Source: Pseudoalteromonas luteoviolacea
Lineage (GTDB): Bacteria > Pseudomonadota > Gammaproteobacteria > Enterobacterales > Alteromonadaceae
NCBI RefSeq assembly: GCF_001750165.1
Contig: NZ_CP015411.1
Span: 3,252,001 to 3,316,000, forward strand
Direction of reading: 5' to 3'
DNA length: 64,000 nucleotides
A program made the position numbers and the translations under genes. Numbering within the stretch: the first letter of the stretch is position 1; each line of letters begins with the position of its first letter. The notes beneath the pieces are model-generated. The model worked only from the letters and a program-made list of their open reading frames with translations, made no database searches and was not told where the DNA came from. This document shows, piece by piece, positions 7,215-17,400 of this stretch.

Positions 7215-10200
7215 TTAACCTTTATTGCCAAAACCAAATTCATGTTCCAATACGGCCTTGATTTCAGCATGACTTTGCAAGATATCACCATGATGTCGCT
7301 GCTCAAGTAAAGTACAATCCACTTTAACACCAATAAATGCTTCCACGTTGTTATCAGAAATAGCATCCAGCGTTTGTGACCATTCACGTGTCAGCGCATC
7401 CGACACCTGAGCCTCATATTGGCCAGCTTTAAATAAATGCACCTGAGCCGTTTTCAGCGGCTGGCTCAACGGACATAAGTCCAATTGCCCTTCGGCCTTA
7501 CGCGCTTTAATCATTGCATTGATACTATCTATTTCATAGCCAAGTTCACGCATTCGTGCGATAAACAATTGCTCATTTTCAGACTCAAACTCTTGCGTCA
7601 GCGTTTTGAGTTTCCCTGACTTGATAATAGTGTCTAAAAGCAGCACTTTTATGTCAGCACTGTGGTTTCTTTCAAATAAACCAGCCATTTCGAGTGCAAT
7701 ATTACCACCGAGTGACCAGCCTAATAGGCAAACTTTATCAGGTTCAATGTGAGTGCACACTTCATCGTAGTAAACCTTGGCTAGTACATCTAACTGACTA
7801 ATTTTTTCGTTATTAATGAGGTTATAGTTATCAACGCCTAAGCAATTAAACGACCCGTTTAACTCTGCTGCAAGCCCTTGATAAACTTCACAGCCGCCGC
7901 TGCCAGCATGGACCATCACAAGGGTTGGTAAACCATCGCTAAAGTCATTTAAACGTTTCACTAATTGTCCGTCACGTGCTTGATTACGTACCAAACTTGC
8001 AAGGCCATGAACGGTAGGAGATTTAAACAAATCAGCCACAGAAAGCTTACAGTTAATGGTTTGGTTTATCACTTGTGTCAGTTTAATCGCGGCAATTGAA
8101 GTGCCTCCCAACTTAAAATAGTCATCGCTGATCCCTATTTGCGAGTGGCCTAGTGCAGATTGCCATAGCTCACATAACTTAAGCTCAAGGGCATCGCGTG
8201 GCGCTACATATTCATCACTTTTAATAAAATTAGGTTCTGGCAAAGACTTTACATCCAGCTTGCCGTTGACATTGAGCGGAATTTTATCAAGTAACGTCAT
8301 CGCTGAAGGCACCATAAAGTCTGGCAGCGCAGTCTGTAAATCATCTATGATCTGCTTTGTTTTATCAGCATCGGTATCGTCGCTCACAACATACGCTGCG
8401 AGATACTTTTCAGTCCCGTTTTGCTTTGCAATTACCGCAGCTTGTTTCACCCCTGCAATGCTACAAATGGCGCTTTCGATTTCACCCAGCTCAATCCTAA
8501 AGCCGCGTATCTTCACTTGTTTATCGTTTCGACCAACATACTCTATATTGCCATCAGCTTGCCACTTTACAATGTCTCCAGTGCGATACATACGAGGTTC
8601 GATATGGCTGTTTTTTGAAGTGTCTACAAATGGGTTTGTAATAAATTTCTCTGCCGTGAGATCTGGACGGTTTAAATACCCTCTAGCAAGCCCTTCACCA
8701 CCAATGTAAAGCTCACCCGGTGTACCCACAGGAACTGGATTCCCCATTGGATCTAAGACATACAAGGTTTTGCCTGTTAAGGCGTGACCAATGGGCGCAT
8801 TTACACGACTATCATCAAGATGGCAAACTGAGGCAAACACGGTGGTTTCTGTCGGACCATATACATGACTTAACTTCACCTGCGGTGTACTTTGCTTAAA
8901 GGCATTCACCACATTTAAATTAACCTGCTCACCGCCAAACAAAATGTGCTTAAGCGGGCTATTTTTGAGCTGTCCACTGGTTGCCAGTGCATTAAATAAT
9001 GCCGTAGTCATAAAGCTTGCATCGATTTTATGCGCTTCAACATACTGAGCAAATAGCTCTGGAGAAAGTCGCGTATACTTACCCACTAAATGTACACACA
9101 AGCCATTGAGCAAGCAGAACATAGCATCAAAAATAAACCCATCAAACGCATAAGACGACATACTAGCGATCCGGTTCACCTTCGACGCATCCAAGTAGTT
9201 ATTACCCAATGCAAAAGAGTTTACAGCATGGTGCTCAATCTCGACCCCTTTAGGTTGCCCTGTGGTTCCTGAGGTATAGATAACATAAGCTAAGCTCGTT
9301 AAATCCGTATCCACATCCAAATTCGCAGTGCTCTCACCACCGACATGTTCGGCAACTAAGACACTCGGCCCAGATTCGGTATTAAAAATGCCAGACAGCT
9401 CAGCATGAAAATCCGCTTGGGTGAGTACCAAAGAGACATTTGCATCGCTGGCAATAAACCGCGTGCGCTCATCGGGGTTATCCATCGACAGCGGAACATA
9501 AGCAGCGCCAGCTTTGAGCACTGCTAAAATTGCCACCACCATATCTATATTTTGCGGGTAATATAGGGCAATTAAAGTATCCGGTTTAATTATGGACTTT
9601 TGGTCTATTTCATAGGCCTGACGGATAAATCGAGCAAGCTTATTGGCTTTCTGATTAAGCTGCTGGTACGTCAGCTGCTCATCGCCACACACCACAGCAA
9701 TGTCACTGCCACGCCTGTTGGCTACACGCTCAAAAATACGATGGATCGAAAGTGAGCTTGGTTTATGCACGGGCTTTTGATTAAATTGTTCTAATACTTG
9801 CGTGCGCTCAGTGTCACTGAGTACATTAATGTGATGCAGCGCGTCAGAAGGTGCCGCCAGCATACCTTTGAGTACTCGAACATAACGCTGTGCAAATGCA
9901 TCGATGGTCGGTTGCTCAAATAAACTTATCGCGTAGTTAAACTGCAGGCTCAACTGCTCTGTGCTGTCATCCACGACTAAGGTCAAATCATATTTCGCAC
10001 TTTTGCTACTGAGCTTATCGCTTAGCACTGGCTTTAACTGCAAATTACCCTGCACGATTTGTTCTGCATTCATGCTCTGCACACTGAACATCACCTGAAA
10101 AATAGGATGGCGCGAGCTGTCTCTTTCCAACGCCAACAGCTCCACTATTTGCTCAAATGGTAAATCCTGATGTACTTTCGCTTGGGTAACCAACTGATGC

Positions 10201-13200
10201 GTGTGCTGAATAAACTCGCTCGCACTCCTGTTTTTATCAACTTGGCTACGCAGCGCCATCGAGTTGACAAAAAATCCGATAAGCGCCTGCACTTGGCTAT
10301 GATGACGGTTATCCGAAGGCGTACCAACCACAATATCTTGCTGCCCAGATACACTGCTCAAAGTGACATATAAGGCACTCAGCATCACGGTGTACACACT
10401 GGTTTGCTGTGCTTTAGCACTGTCCACAACCTGTTTGGATAGCGTTTTATCTAGGACTAATTCAAGGCTCTCACCTGCGTAGCTCACTTGGCTTGGCCTT
10501 GCCCTGTCATAAGGTAATTCGAGTGTTTCAAACCCTTCCAATGCACCTTTCCAATAGCTCTGAAGCTTGTTTAACGTCTCACCTTGCAAGTAATCCCTTT
10601 GCCACTTTGCGTAGTCAGCGTAACGAATACTCAGCTCTGGCAGCTGTGCAGAATTACCCTCCAACGCAGCTAGATAAGCTTTAGTAAGCTCTTCTGTGAA
10701 TACAAACGTCGACCAGCCATCAAACGCAATGTGATGCCATACAAAAAGTAAATATTGGGTAGATGCACGACTAATGTGATACACCCGCATTGGACTATCC
10801 AGTGATAGCTCAAATGGTTTTGAGGTCAATTCACTAACCAGCTTCTCTAGTGCTGCTTCATCGGCCACCGAATGCTGCACAATAGCGATATTGGTCGACA
10901 TTGGGCGCTGACTTAAAACTCCGTTCTTTTGGGTGTGAAATACTGAGTTTAATACTTCATGACGGGCAACAACTTGATTAAGCGCTTGCGCAAAGGCATC
11001 AAAGTTTAACGATTCACCGACTTCAAACAAGGCAGGAATATGATACGCGCTACTGCCTTTTTCATAACTGTCGATAAAGAGTAATCGCTCCTGTGCAAAT
11101 GAAAGCGGTAAAAGTTCCGCATCACTGCGAGGGATCACAATGGCCTGTGATGCATCAATGACGTTAGCCAGCTTGGCGACGGTATTATGAGTGAACAGCA
11201 CTTCGAGAGGAATATCACGCTTAAGCGCTTTGCGGCTGGCCGCAGATAAACGAATCGCCGTAATTGAATTCCCCCCTAACTCATAGAAGTTATCATCCAC
11301 ACCCACAGTTTCAACATTAAGCACCTGTTGCCAAAGCGCACATAAGGTCGACTCAAGCTCACTGCTTGGCGCTTTGTAACTCTGTTTAACGCTTTGATTA
11401 GGAATGGGCAGTGCCTTTTCATCCAACTTACCATTGCCTGTTAAAGGGAACACCTCTAATTGTGTAAAGCTAGCTGGCACCATGTATTTTGGTAATGTTG
11501 AATCTAAATATGCATGAATGCTTTTCTCACAGGCAGTACTATCTGCACCACCTATCCAATAAGCATGTAACGCACCATCTGCACAGCTTTTATCCGCAAT
11601 GACGGCCGCACTTTGAACCCCCTCAACGTCACATATGGCGTGCTCAATCTCACCAAGCTCAATTCGATAACCGCGAATTTTAACTTGGTTGTCGTTACGC
11701 CCGAGGTATTCAATTTCACCATTGTCGAGCCAACGAACTACATCACCCGTTTTGTAAATCCGCTGATTGTGAACATCGTCGCTATTTGAAAATGGATTTT
11801 GAATAAAGCGCGATTGTGTCAAATCGTCACGGTTTAAGTAGCCTCTAGCCACACCTGCCCCGCCGATATATAACTCACCAATTGCGCCTACTGGCACAGG
11901 TTTAAGTGCCGATGACAAAACATACAGTGCTACATTGGGATAGGCATGCCCGATACCATTGACCACTTGGCTTGGGTCAACGCGCTTGTTCATGGCACCG
12001 ACTGTCGCCTCTGTTGGACCATATTCATCAATCAATGTCTCAGTAACCATTGAGAGCTTATCAATCACTGGCTTCGTCAGTGCTTCACCGCCGACCATTA
12101 AGCTGCGCAAGGTTATCTCACTGTCAGCCAATAAGAGGTTGGCAAGGCTTGGCGTGGTTTTTACAAAACGTACTTGATTGTCTGTCAAATGTGCCTGATA
12201 TGCTGACACATTGGCAATATCATCCTGATAAACACACACAGTTCCACCCGCCATGAGTGGGCATAAGGTGGTTGTCACGGTCAAGTCAAAGCAATAGTTG
12301 GTCGAAAAATCACATACTTCAAGGGCATCTGATAAAGTACTTTGCACCCCAAAAAAGTAATTGAGTACTTGCGCTTGCTCTACCATCACGCCCTTTGGCT
12401 TGCCTGTGGTACCCGAGGTATAAATAACATACGCAATGTTGTTCATGCGACTACGACGCTCAGCAAAATCTTGTGGGTTATTCGCCACCAACATGGGTTT
12501 ATCACAGTTGATAAACCCAACTTGAGTGCCAGTCAGCCAAGTATCTAGTCGATGGGCATACTGAGATTGAGTCAACACCAAGCGCGTGTCTGTGTCCGCC
12601 AGAATAAACTGCACCCTATCTTCTGGGGCATCAGGTGAGATGGGGACATATCCAGCTCCCAGTTTCAATACCGCCAACATGGCCACCAGAGTTTCAGCAC
12701 TTGGACTCAAATACAACCCTACCAAGGTATCGGCTTGTACCGATTCACCTTGCTGAGCAAAGCGCTGCAAAATAGTATTTGCTAAGTGCTCTGCTCGCTC
12801 ATTTAGTTGGTGATAACTTAATTGAGCTTTCCCTGCTTTAACAGCCACTTTGTCTGGCATAGCCTGCGCATGCTGAGCAATCATGCCCGCAATGTCGTTT
12901 TCAAACTCAAAGTGTGCTTGTTGGCAGTGCCACTGCTGCGTGATTGCCTCACACTCATCAGGTGCCAAAAATCCTAATTGCTGATGCGGCTGATCTGGCG
13001 CTTCCACCAGTTGCTTAAGCAACACTTTAAGCTGCGATACCAGCTTGGTCGCTTTGTCAGCATCTAGCCAATTTGCACTGTAGTTAATGGCTATATCGAG
13101 CGTCCCCCCTTGCTCTGTCGCAACAAGGGACAACGGATAATCAATTTTCTCAACCACCTTTTTAAGCTGCCATTTACGCGTATCACCTTGATGATTGATC

Positions 13201-14483
13201 GGGTAATTCTCAAAGGTAAACAAGGTATGGAATAACCGCTCACCTTGCGGCTGTAACTCAGCCAATGCAACACTACTGGCACTGTTAAGTGACGCAATCG
13301 ACAGCTGAATATCCGCCATAATTTGCGCACAAGAGGTGTCTTGTGGCCAAAACACTTGTAGTGGTAAGGTATTGATAAACAGACCGACACTGTTGTCGAT
13401 GCCTTCTACTGGTAGGTTGCGACCCGAGACAACGGTTCCCACAGTGGTTTGCTCATCGCCCGCATAAACCTGGATCAGTTTGTGCCAACAAAATTGCAAT
13501 GCCACATTGAGTGTCACCCCGGCGTTTTGGCACATGGCTTTGAGGGTATGAAACTCAGCACCCGTTATCATCAATTGTTGCGTATCCGGTTCTGTGACCT
13601 GCATTGGCTTGGTCAAATCAAGGGAAGCACTCAACATCCCCGAGATGTCATTTGCCCCTTCAAATTGTTGTTTCTTTTCTTGCCAATACTGCTGTGTCTG
13701 CGCTTGGTGTTGCTGATAGTACTGCTGCGTTGCCAAGTAAGCCGTTTCAACCTCAACAATCGGCACAGTGCCACCGAGCAACTGCTCATAATACTCATGG
13801 ACGCTGCGCAGCAACAAAGGCGCACTCCAGCCATCGCTGATGCTGTGATGCTCCGTTTTTAGTAAGGTGTATAAGTCTTCTGCTTGCTTGATAAGTGAAA
13901 TACGGATCAAGCCTGGCTTTGACAAGTCAAACCCTTTTGCGCGCTCCGCTTGCTGCAACGCATCTATTTTCGCTGCGCGCTCTACTTCACCTAATGTGCT
14001 GATATCTTCATAATAAAAGCTATTGCTATCAATACTCGCTTTGGGTGAGACGATTTGTAACAGGGCTTCATCCCAGTTAAAAAAAGTGCGCAGCGCAGGG
14101 AATCTTAAAGAGGTTAATTCCCACGCCTTTTGGTACAAAGGCACGTTCAGCGGCTCTTGATAATCCAACATCATTTGTACACGATATGCATCGTCGTCTG
14201 GTTGGTTCAAATGATGATAAATAAACCCTTGTTGTAAGCTGTTTGCCGGACTCACCGACTCAATGCCCCGCGAAGGCGCAGTTTGACTCTGGATATAACG
14301 CTTAAACGCTTTCGCCGAGTCAATGTTTTGTTCACTCAAAAATGCAATTAACTCTGGCTTATTAGCTTTGATTTTATTCACCAGCTGTGGATCTGGAGAC
14401 GCATTGCCAAAAGCTAATTTTAACTTACCTTGCTCTGCCCAAATAGTCAGGTTATGTGCACTGATTTCCTTAATAAGTAACAT
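7215..14483 (-). CDS. Non-ribosomal peptide synthetase, modules 3 and 4 with thioesterase (Asn, Ile)
   Basis: 2422 residues. Order: TubC-type N-terminal docking domain (1-52); D-to-L condensation domain (EHHSISDGW near 214); A domain (YTSGTTGKPKG near 690); carrier with LGGNSI near 1072; L-to-L condensation domain (WHHIAFDGW near 1254); A domain (YTSGTTGQPKG near 1741); carrier with LGGTSI near 2126; type I thioesterase (GWSLGG near 2256, Asp in LLLDT, His in RHHGD). Aligning by eye to GrsA positions 235-517 gives DLTKMGEVGK, close to the known Asn code, for module 3. Module 4 gives DGFFLGVVFK, close to the known Ile code. There is no epimerase, so both residues should stay L. The gene starts 3 bases after the NRPS1 stop. 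The thioesterase should release the peptide by hydrolysis or macrocyclisation; the sequence does not decide which. Confidence 0.95.
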   Translation of the reverse strand: MLLIKEISAHNLTIWAEQGKLKLAFGNASPDPQLVNKIKANKPELIAFLSEQNIDSAKAFKRYIQSQTAPSRGIESVSPANSLQQGFIYHHLNQPDDDAYRVQMMLDYQEPLNVPLYQKAWELTSLRFPALRTFFNWDEALLQIVSPKASIDSNSFYYEDISTLGEVERAAKIDALQQAERAKGFDLSKPGLIRISLIKQAEDLYTLLKTEHHSISDGWSAPLLLRSVHEYYEQLLGGTVPIVEVETAYLATQQYYQQHQAQTQQYWQEKKQQFEGANDISGMLSASLDLTKPMQVTEPDTQQLMITGAEFHTLKAMCQNAGVTLNVALQFCWHKLIQVYAGDEQTTVGTVVSGRNLPVEGIDNSVGLFINTLPLQVFWPQDTSCAQIMADIQLSIASLNSASSVALAELQPQGERLFHTLFTFENYPINHQGDTRKWQLKKVVEKIDYPLSLVATEQGGTLDIAINYSANWLDADKATKLVSQLKVLLKQLVEAPDQPHQQLGFLAPDECEAITQQWHCQQAHFEFENDIAGMIAQHAQAMPDKVAVKAGKAQLSYHQLNERAEHLANTILQRFAQQGESVQADTLVGLYLSPSAETLVAMLAVLKLGAGYVPISPDAPEDRVQFILADTDTRLVLTQSQYAHRLDTWLTGTQVGFINCDKPMLVANNPQDFAERRSRMNNIAYVIYTSGTTGKPKGVMVEQAQVLNYFFGVQSTLSDALEVCDFSTNYCFDLTVTTTLCPLMAGGTVCVYQDDIANVSAYQAHLTDNQVRFVKTTPSLANLLLADSEITLRSLMVGGEALTKPVIDKLSMVTETLIDEYGPTEATVGAMNKRVDPSQVVNGIGHAYPNVALYVLSSALKPVPVGAIGELYIGGAGVARGYLNRDDLTQSRFIQNPFSNSDDVHNQRIYKTGDVVRWLDNGEIEYLGRNDNQVKIRGYRIELGEIEHAICDVEGVQSAAVIADKSCADGALHAYWIGGADSTACEKSIHAYLDSTLPKYMVPASFTQLEVFPLTGNGKLDEKALPIPNQSVKQSYKAPSSELESTLCALWQQVLNVETVGVDDNFYELGGNSITAIRLSAASRKALKRDIPLEVLFTHNTVAKLANVIDASQAIVIPRSDAELLPLSFAQERLLFIDSYEKGSSAYHIPALFEVGESLNFDAFAQALNQVVARHEVLNSVFHTQKNGVLSQRPMSTNIAIVQHSVADEAALEKLVSELTSKPFELSLDSPMRVYHISRASTQYLLFVWHHIAFDGWSTFVFTEELTKAYLAALEGNSAQLPELSIRYADYAKWQRDYLQGETLNKLQSYWKGALEGFETLELPYDRARPSQVSYAGESLELVLDKTLSKQVVDSAKAQQTSVYTVMLSALYVTLSSVSGQQDIVVGTPSDNRHHSQVQALIGFFVNSMALRSQVDKNRSASEFIQHTHQLVTQAKVHQDLPFEQIVELLALERDSSRHPIFQVMFSVQSMNAEQIVQGNLQLKPVLSDKLSSKSAKYDLTLVVDDSTEQLSLQFNYAISLFEQPTIDAFAQRYVRVLKGMLAAPSDALHHINVLSDTERTQVLEQFNQKPVHKPSSLSIHRIFERVANRRGSDIAVVCGDEQLTYQQLNQKANKLARFIRQAYEIDQKSIIKPDTLIALYYPQNIDMVVAILAVLKAGAAYVPLSMDNPDERTRFIASDANVSLVLTQADFHAELSGIFNTESGPSVLVAEHVGGESTANLDVDTDLTSLAYVIYTSGTTGQPKGVEIEHHAVNSFALGNNYLDASKVNRIASMSSYAFDGFIFDAMFCLLNGLCVHLVGKYTRLSPELFAQYVEAHKIDASFMTTALFNALATSGQLKNSPLKHILFGGEQVNLNVVNAFKQSTPQVKLSHVYGPTETTVFASVCHLDDSRVNAPIGHALTGKTLYVLDPMGNPVPVGTPGELYIGGEGLARGYLNRPDLTAEKFITNPFVDTSKNSHIEPRMYRTGDIVKWQADGNIEYVGRNDKQVKIRGFRIELGEIESAICSIAGVKQAAVIAKQNGTEKYLAAYVVSDDTDADKTKQIIDDLQTALPDFMVPSAMTLLDKIPLNVNGKLDVKSLPEPNFIKSDEYVAPRDALELKLCELWQSALGHSQIGISDDYFKLGGTSIAAIKLTQVINQTINCKLSVADLFKSPTVHGLASLVRNQARDGQLVKRLNDFSDGLPTLVMVHAGSGGCEVYQGLAAELNGSFNCLGVDNYNLINNEKISQLDVLAKVYYDEVCTHIEPDKVCLLGWSLGGNIALEMAGLFERNHSADIKVLLLDTIIKSGKLKTLTQEFESENEQLFIARMRELGYEIDSINAMIKARKAEGQLDLCPLSQPLKTAQVHLFKAGQYEAQVSDALTREWSQTLDAISDNNVEAFIGVKVDCTLLEQRHHGDILQSHAEIKAVLEHEFGFGNKG

Positions 14484-14486
14484 TGC

Positions 14487-17400
14487 TTATATCTCCATGA
14501 TGTTGTCGTCGCAGGTATCGTCTTGCTCATCCAAGTCAGCCTCTTCAAGTACGCTGTTTAAGTGCGCAAGATGCTCTACGGATAAGTCATTGGCAATAAA
14601 GTCACTGGGAGTGGCGACTGCGCCTTGCTCGGCAATATGTGCAGTATGTTCAATTACATGTTGCAAATTTGTCGCAAAATAGCGTTCAAAATCAGCACTG
14701 AGCTGCTGGCCTAGACGCGACTGAATTGAAAACATCAGTTGGTCAGAGTCAATCATGCCGTTAATGTTGAGCATTAATGCCATTTCATTTTGCTCGCCAA
14801 TTAACTGCCCGCAAGATTCTTGGACAATCTGCCAACTCTCTACGCCCGAAGCGCTACTATTGAACTGCCCGAGGTAATTGAAACTGATAAGCGGTAGCTT
14901 TTGGGTAATTTGACCTGCTTGGAAAAAGGCCCCATAACCCACTCCTTTGTTCGGCACGGCGCGCAGCATTTCCTTGGTTTGCACCACTGTCGTTGAGAGG
15001 TCGTCATACGCTGCTAACTTCACTGGGTATAAGCTGGTGAACCAACCTAGGGTTTGCGATACATCTAAACGTTCATCAATATCTTCTCGACCATGGCCTT
15101 CTAAGGTGATCACATGCTCTGTACCTGACAAGACTTGCGGCAGAGTTAAACTTAACGCAGCTAACAATAAGTCATTGATTTGCGTGTTGTAGCCTTCGTT
15201 TGATTGTCTTAGTAGCATTTGCGTATGCTCAACCGACAAAGACAATGAATGCTCACTGACAGATTCAGTAACATTGAGTGCTTTGCTATGTTCGACCACA
15301 TGTTGCCAGTAATTCAGCTCACTGCTGTGAGCTACTGAATAGTTTTGTATGGTATTAACCCACTGGCGATAACTGCTGGTTTTTGTAGCCAATGCTTTAC
15401 CGGTTAGCAAGGTTTGCATGTCTTGTGACAACACCCGCCACGAGACACCATCAATGATTAAATGGTGGAAAATAAAACAAATCCGCGCGGCGCCATCACC
15501 ATAACCTTGCAGATGCACCAATTTAAATAGCGGCCCATCACTGAGATCAAAACTTTGCTGCCATTGGCTTAACTGCTCCCCAATTTGCGTATCACATAGC
15601 CCAGTCACATCTAACTGAGCAACGCTACACCAAGTTGTCAGATCTAACTCTTCAAGGGATAAATACGATTGACGATATGTATCGCCTTGCAGCGCAAAAC
15701 GGACGCGCATCATATCGTGATGCTCAATCAAAGCCTGGCATGCCTGCTCAATTTGCGACGTGGTTAGCGTTTCAGGCACTGTTAGCATAAATGACTGGTT
15801 CCAATGATTAGGTTGCGATAGACCTAAATCAAAGAACCAAGACTGTACAGGCAGTAAGTCAAACTCGCCCGCTAATACTCCTTGCTCTGTTTGCACAGTC
15901 TGGTCTTGCGGCAATTGCTCCAGCTTTTTCGCTAATTGCGCCACGGTAGGTGATTCATAAATATCTTTCACTTTGAGCGTATAGCCAAGTAAGCGCAGCT
16001 GAGACATCAATTGAATACTAATGATTGAATCGCCGCCGATACGGAAAAAGTGCTCATCAATCCCCACTTTTTCAAGGCCAAGTAACGCCTGCCAAATATC
16101 GCACAGCTGACTCTCAAGTTCAGTCGTCGGTGCCACATAATCGCTTTGTGCATCAAATACAGGGTCCGGTAACGCTTTGCGATCGACTTTGTTGTTTACC
16201 GTCAGCGGCACTTGCTCAATGGCCATAATAGCGCTGGGCACCATGTACTCAGGCAATTGCTCAGCTAAATAAGTGCGCAGCACGTCATGGTTAAATGCTG
16301 TTTCATCTTGTGATACCACATACGCAATCAGTTGCTGTGTGCCTTGCAGCAATCGCGGGATCACAACTGCTTGCTTCACACCTTGATGTGCAATGAGAAT
16401 GTTTTCAATTTCTCCCTGCTCAATTCTAAAGCCTCGGATCTTAACCTGCTCATCATTTCGACCAATATACTCTAGCTGCCCATCAGCAAGTCGGCGCACC
16501 AAGTCACCACTGCGGTACAAACGGGATTCTTGAGAAACAGGTAAGTGCGCGGCAAATGGGTTCTCAATAAAGCGCTCTCGGGTCAGCTCTTCGCGGTTTA
16601 AATAGCCGCGAGCAAGACCAGCGCCACCGACATACAATTCACCCACAACTCCAACTGGCACTAGGTTTTGATTGGCATCAAGTACATACGCTGACATGTC
16701 ACTCAATGGTCGGCCAATGAGTGATTGGTGCTGATTGTTATCCGGTGAGAGTTCCTGATATGTCACATGCACGGTGGTTTCTGTGATGCCATACATATTG
16801 ATTAACTTGGTTTGCGTATCACCATAGGCTTGCCACCAAGGTGCAAGACGCGCCATATTAAGTTTGTCTCCACCAAAAATAACATAACGCAGCGCTGGTA
16901 ACTGGGCACCTTGGGACACTGCGGTGTCAGTGAAAGAATAGAAAGCACTTGGCGTTTGGTTTAATACCGTGACACCTTGGTTTTGACACAAGGCAATGAA
17001 CTCGCGCGGGTCACGGGTGCATGCTTTGTCAGGGATCACAAGACAGCCACCGTGTAATAGCGCGCCCCAAATTTCCCATACACTAAAGTCAAAAGTACAG
17101 GCATGATACATCACCCACACATCTTGCGCTGTGAACTGATATTCTTGCTCACAAGAATCAAACAGTCGTACCACGTTGTGATGCGGCTGCATGACGCCTT
17201 TAGGCTGTCCTGTGGTGCCAGATGTATAAATCACGTATGCCAAATCATCTGCAGAGGTATTCACCACAGATAAGTCGATATCCACTTTTTCCTGGCTAAG
17301 CTCTTCATAACTAAGCACTTGCACAGGCGCATCTAAGCCATCGAGTACTTCAGTTAGATCCGCCTCTAACCCCGCTTCACACAGTAATATTGGCGTTTGT

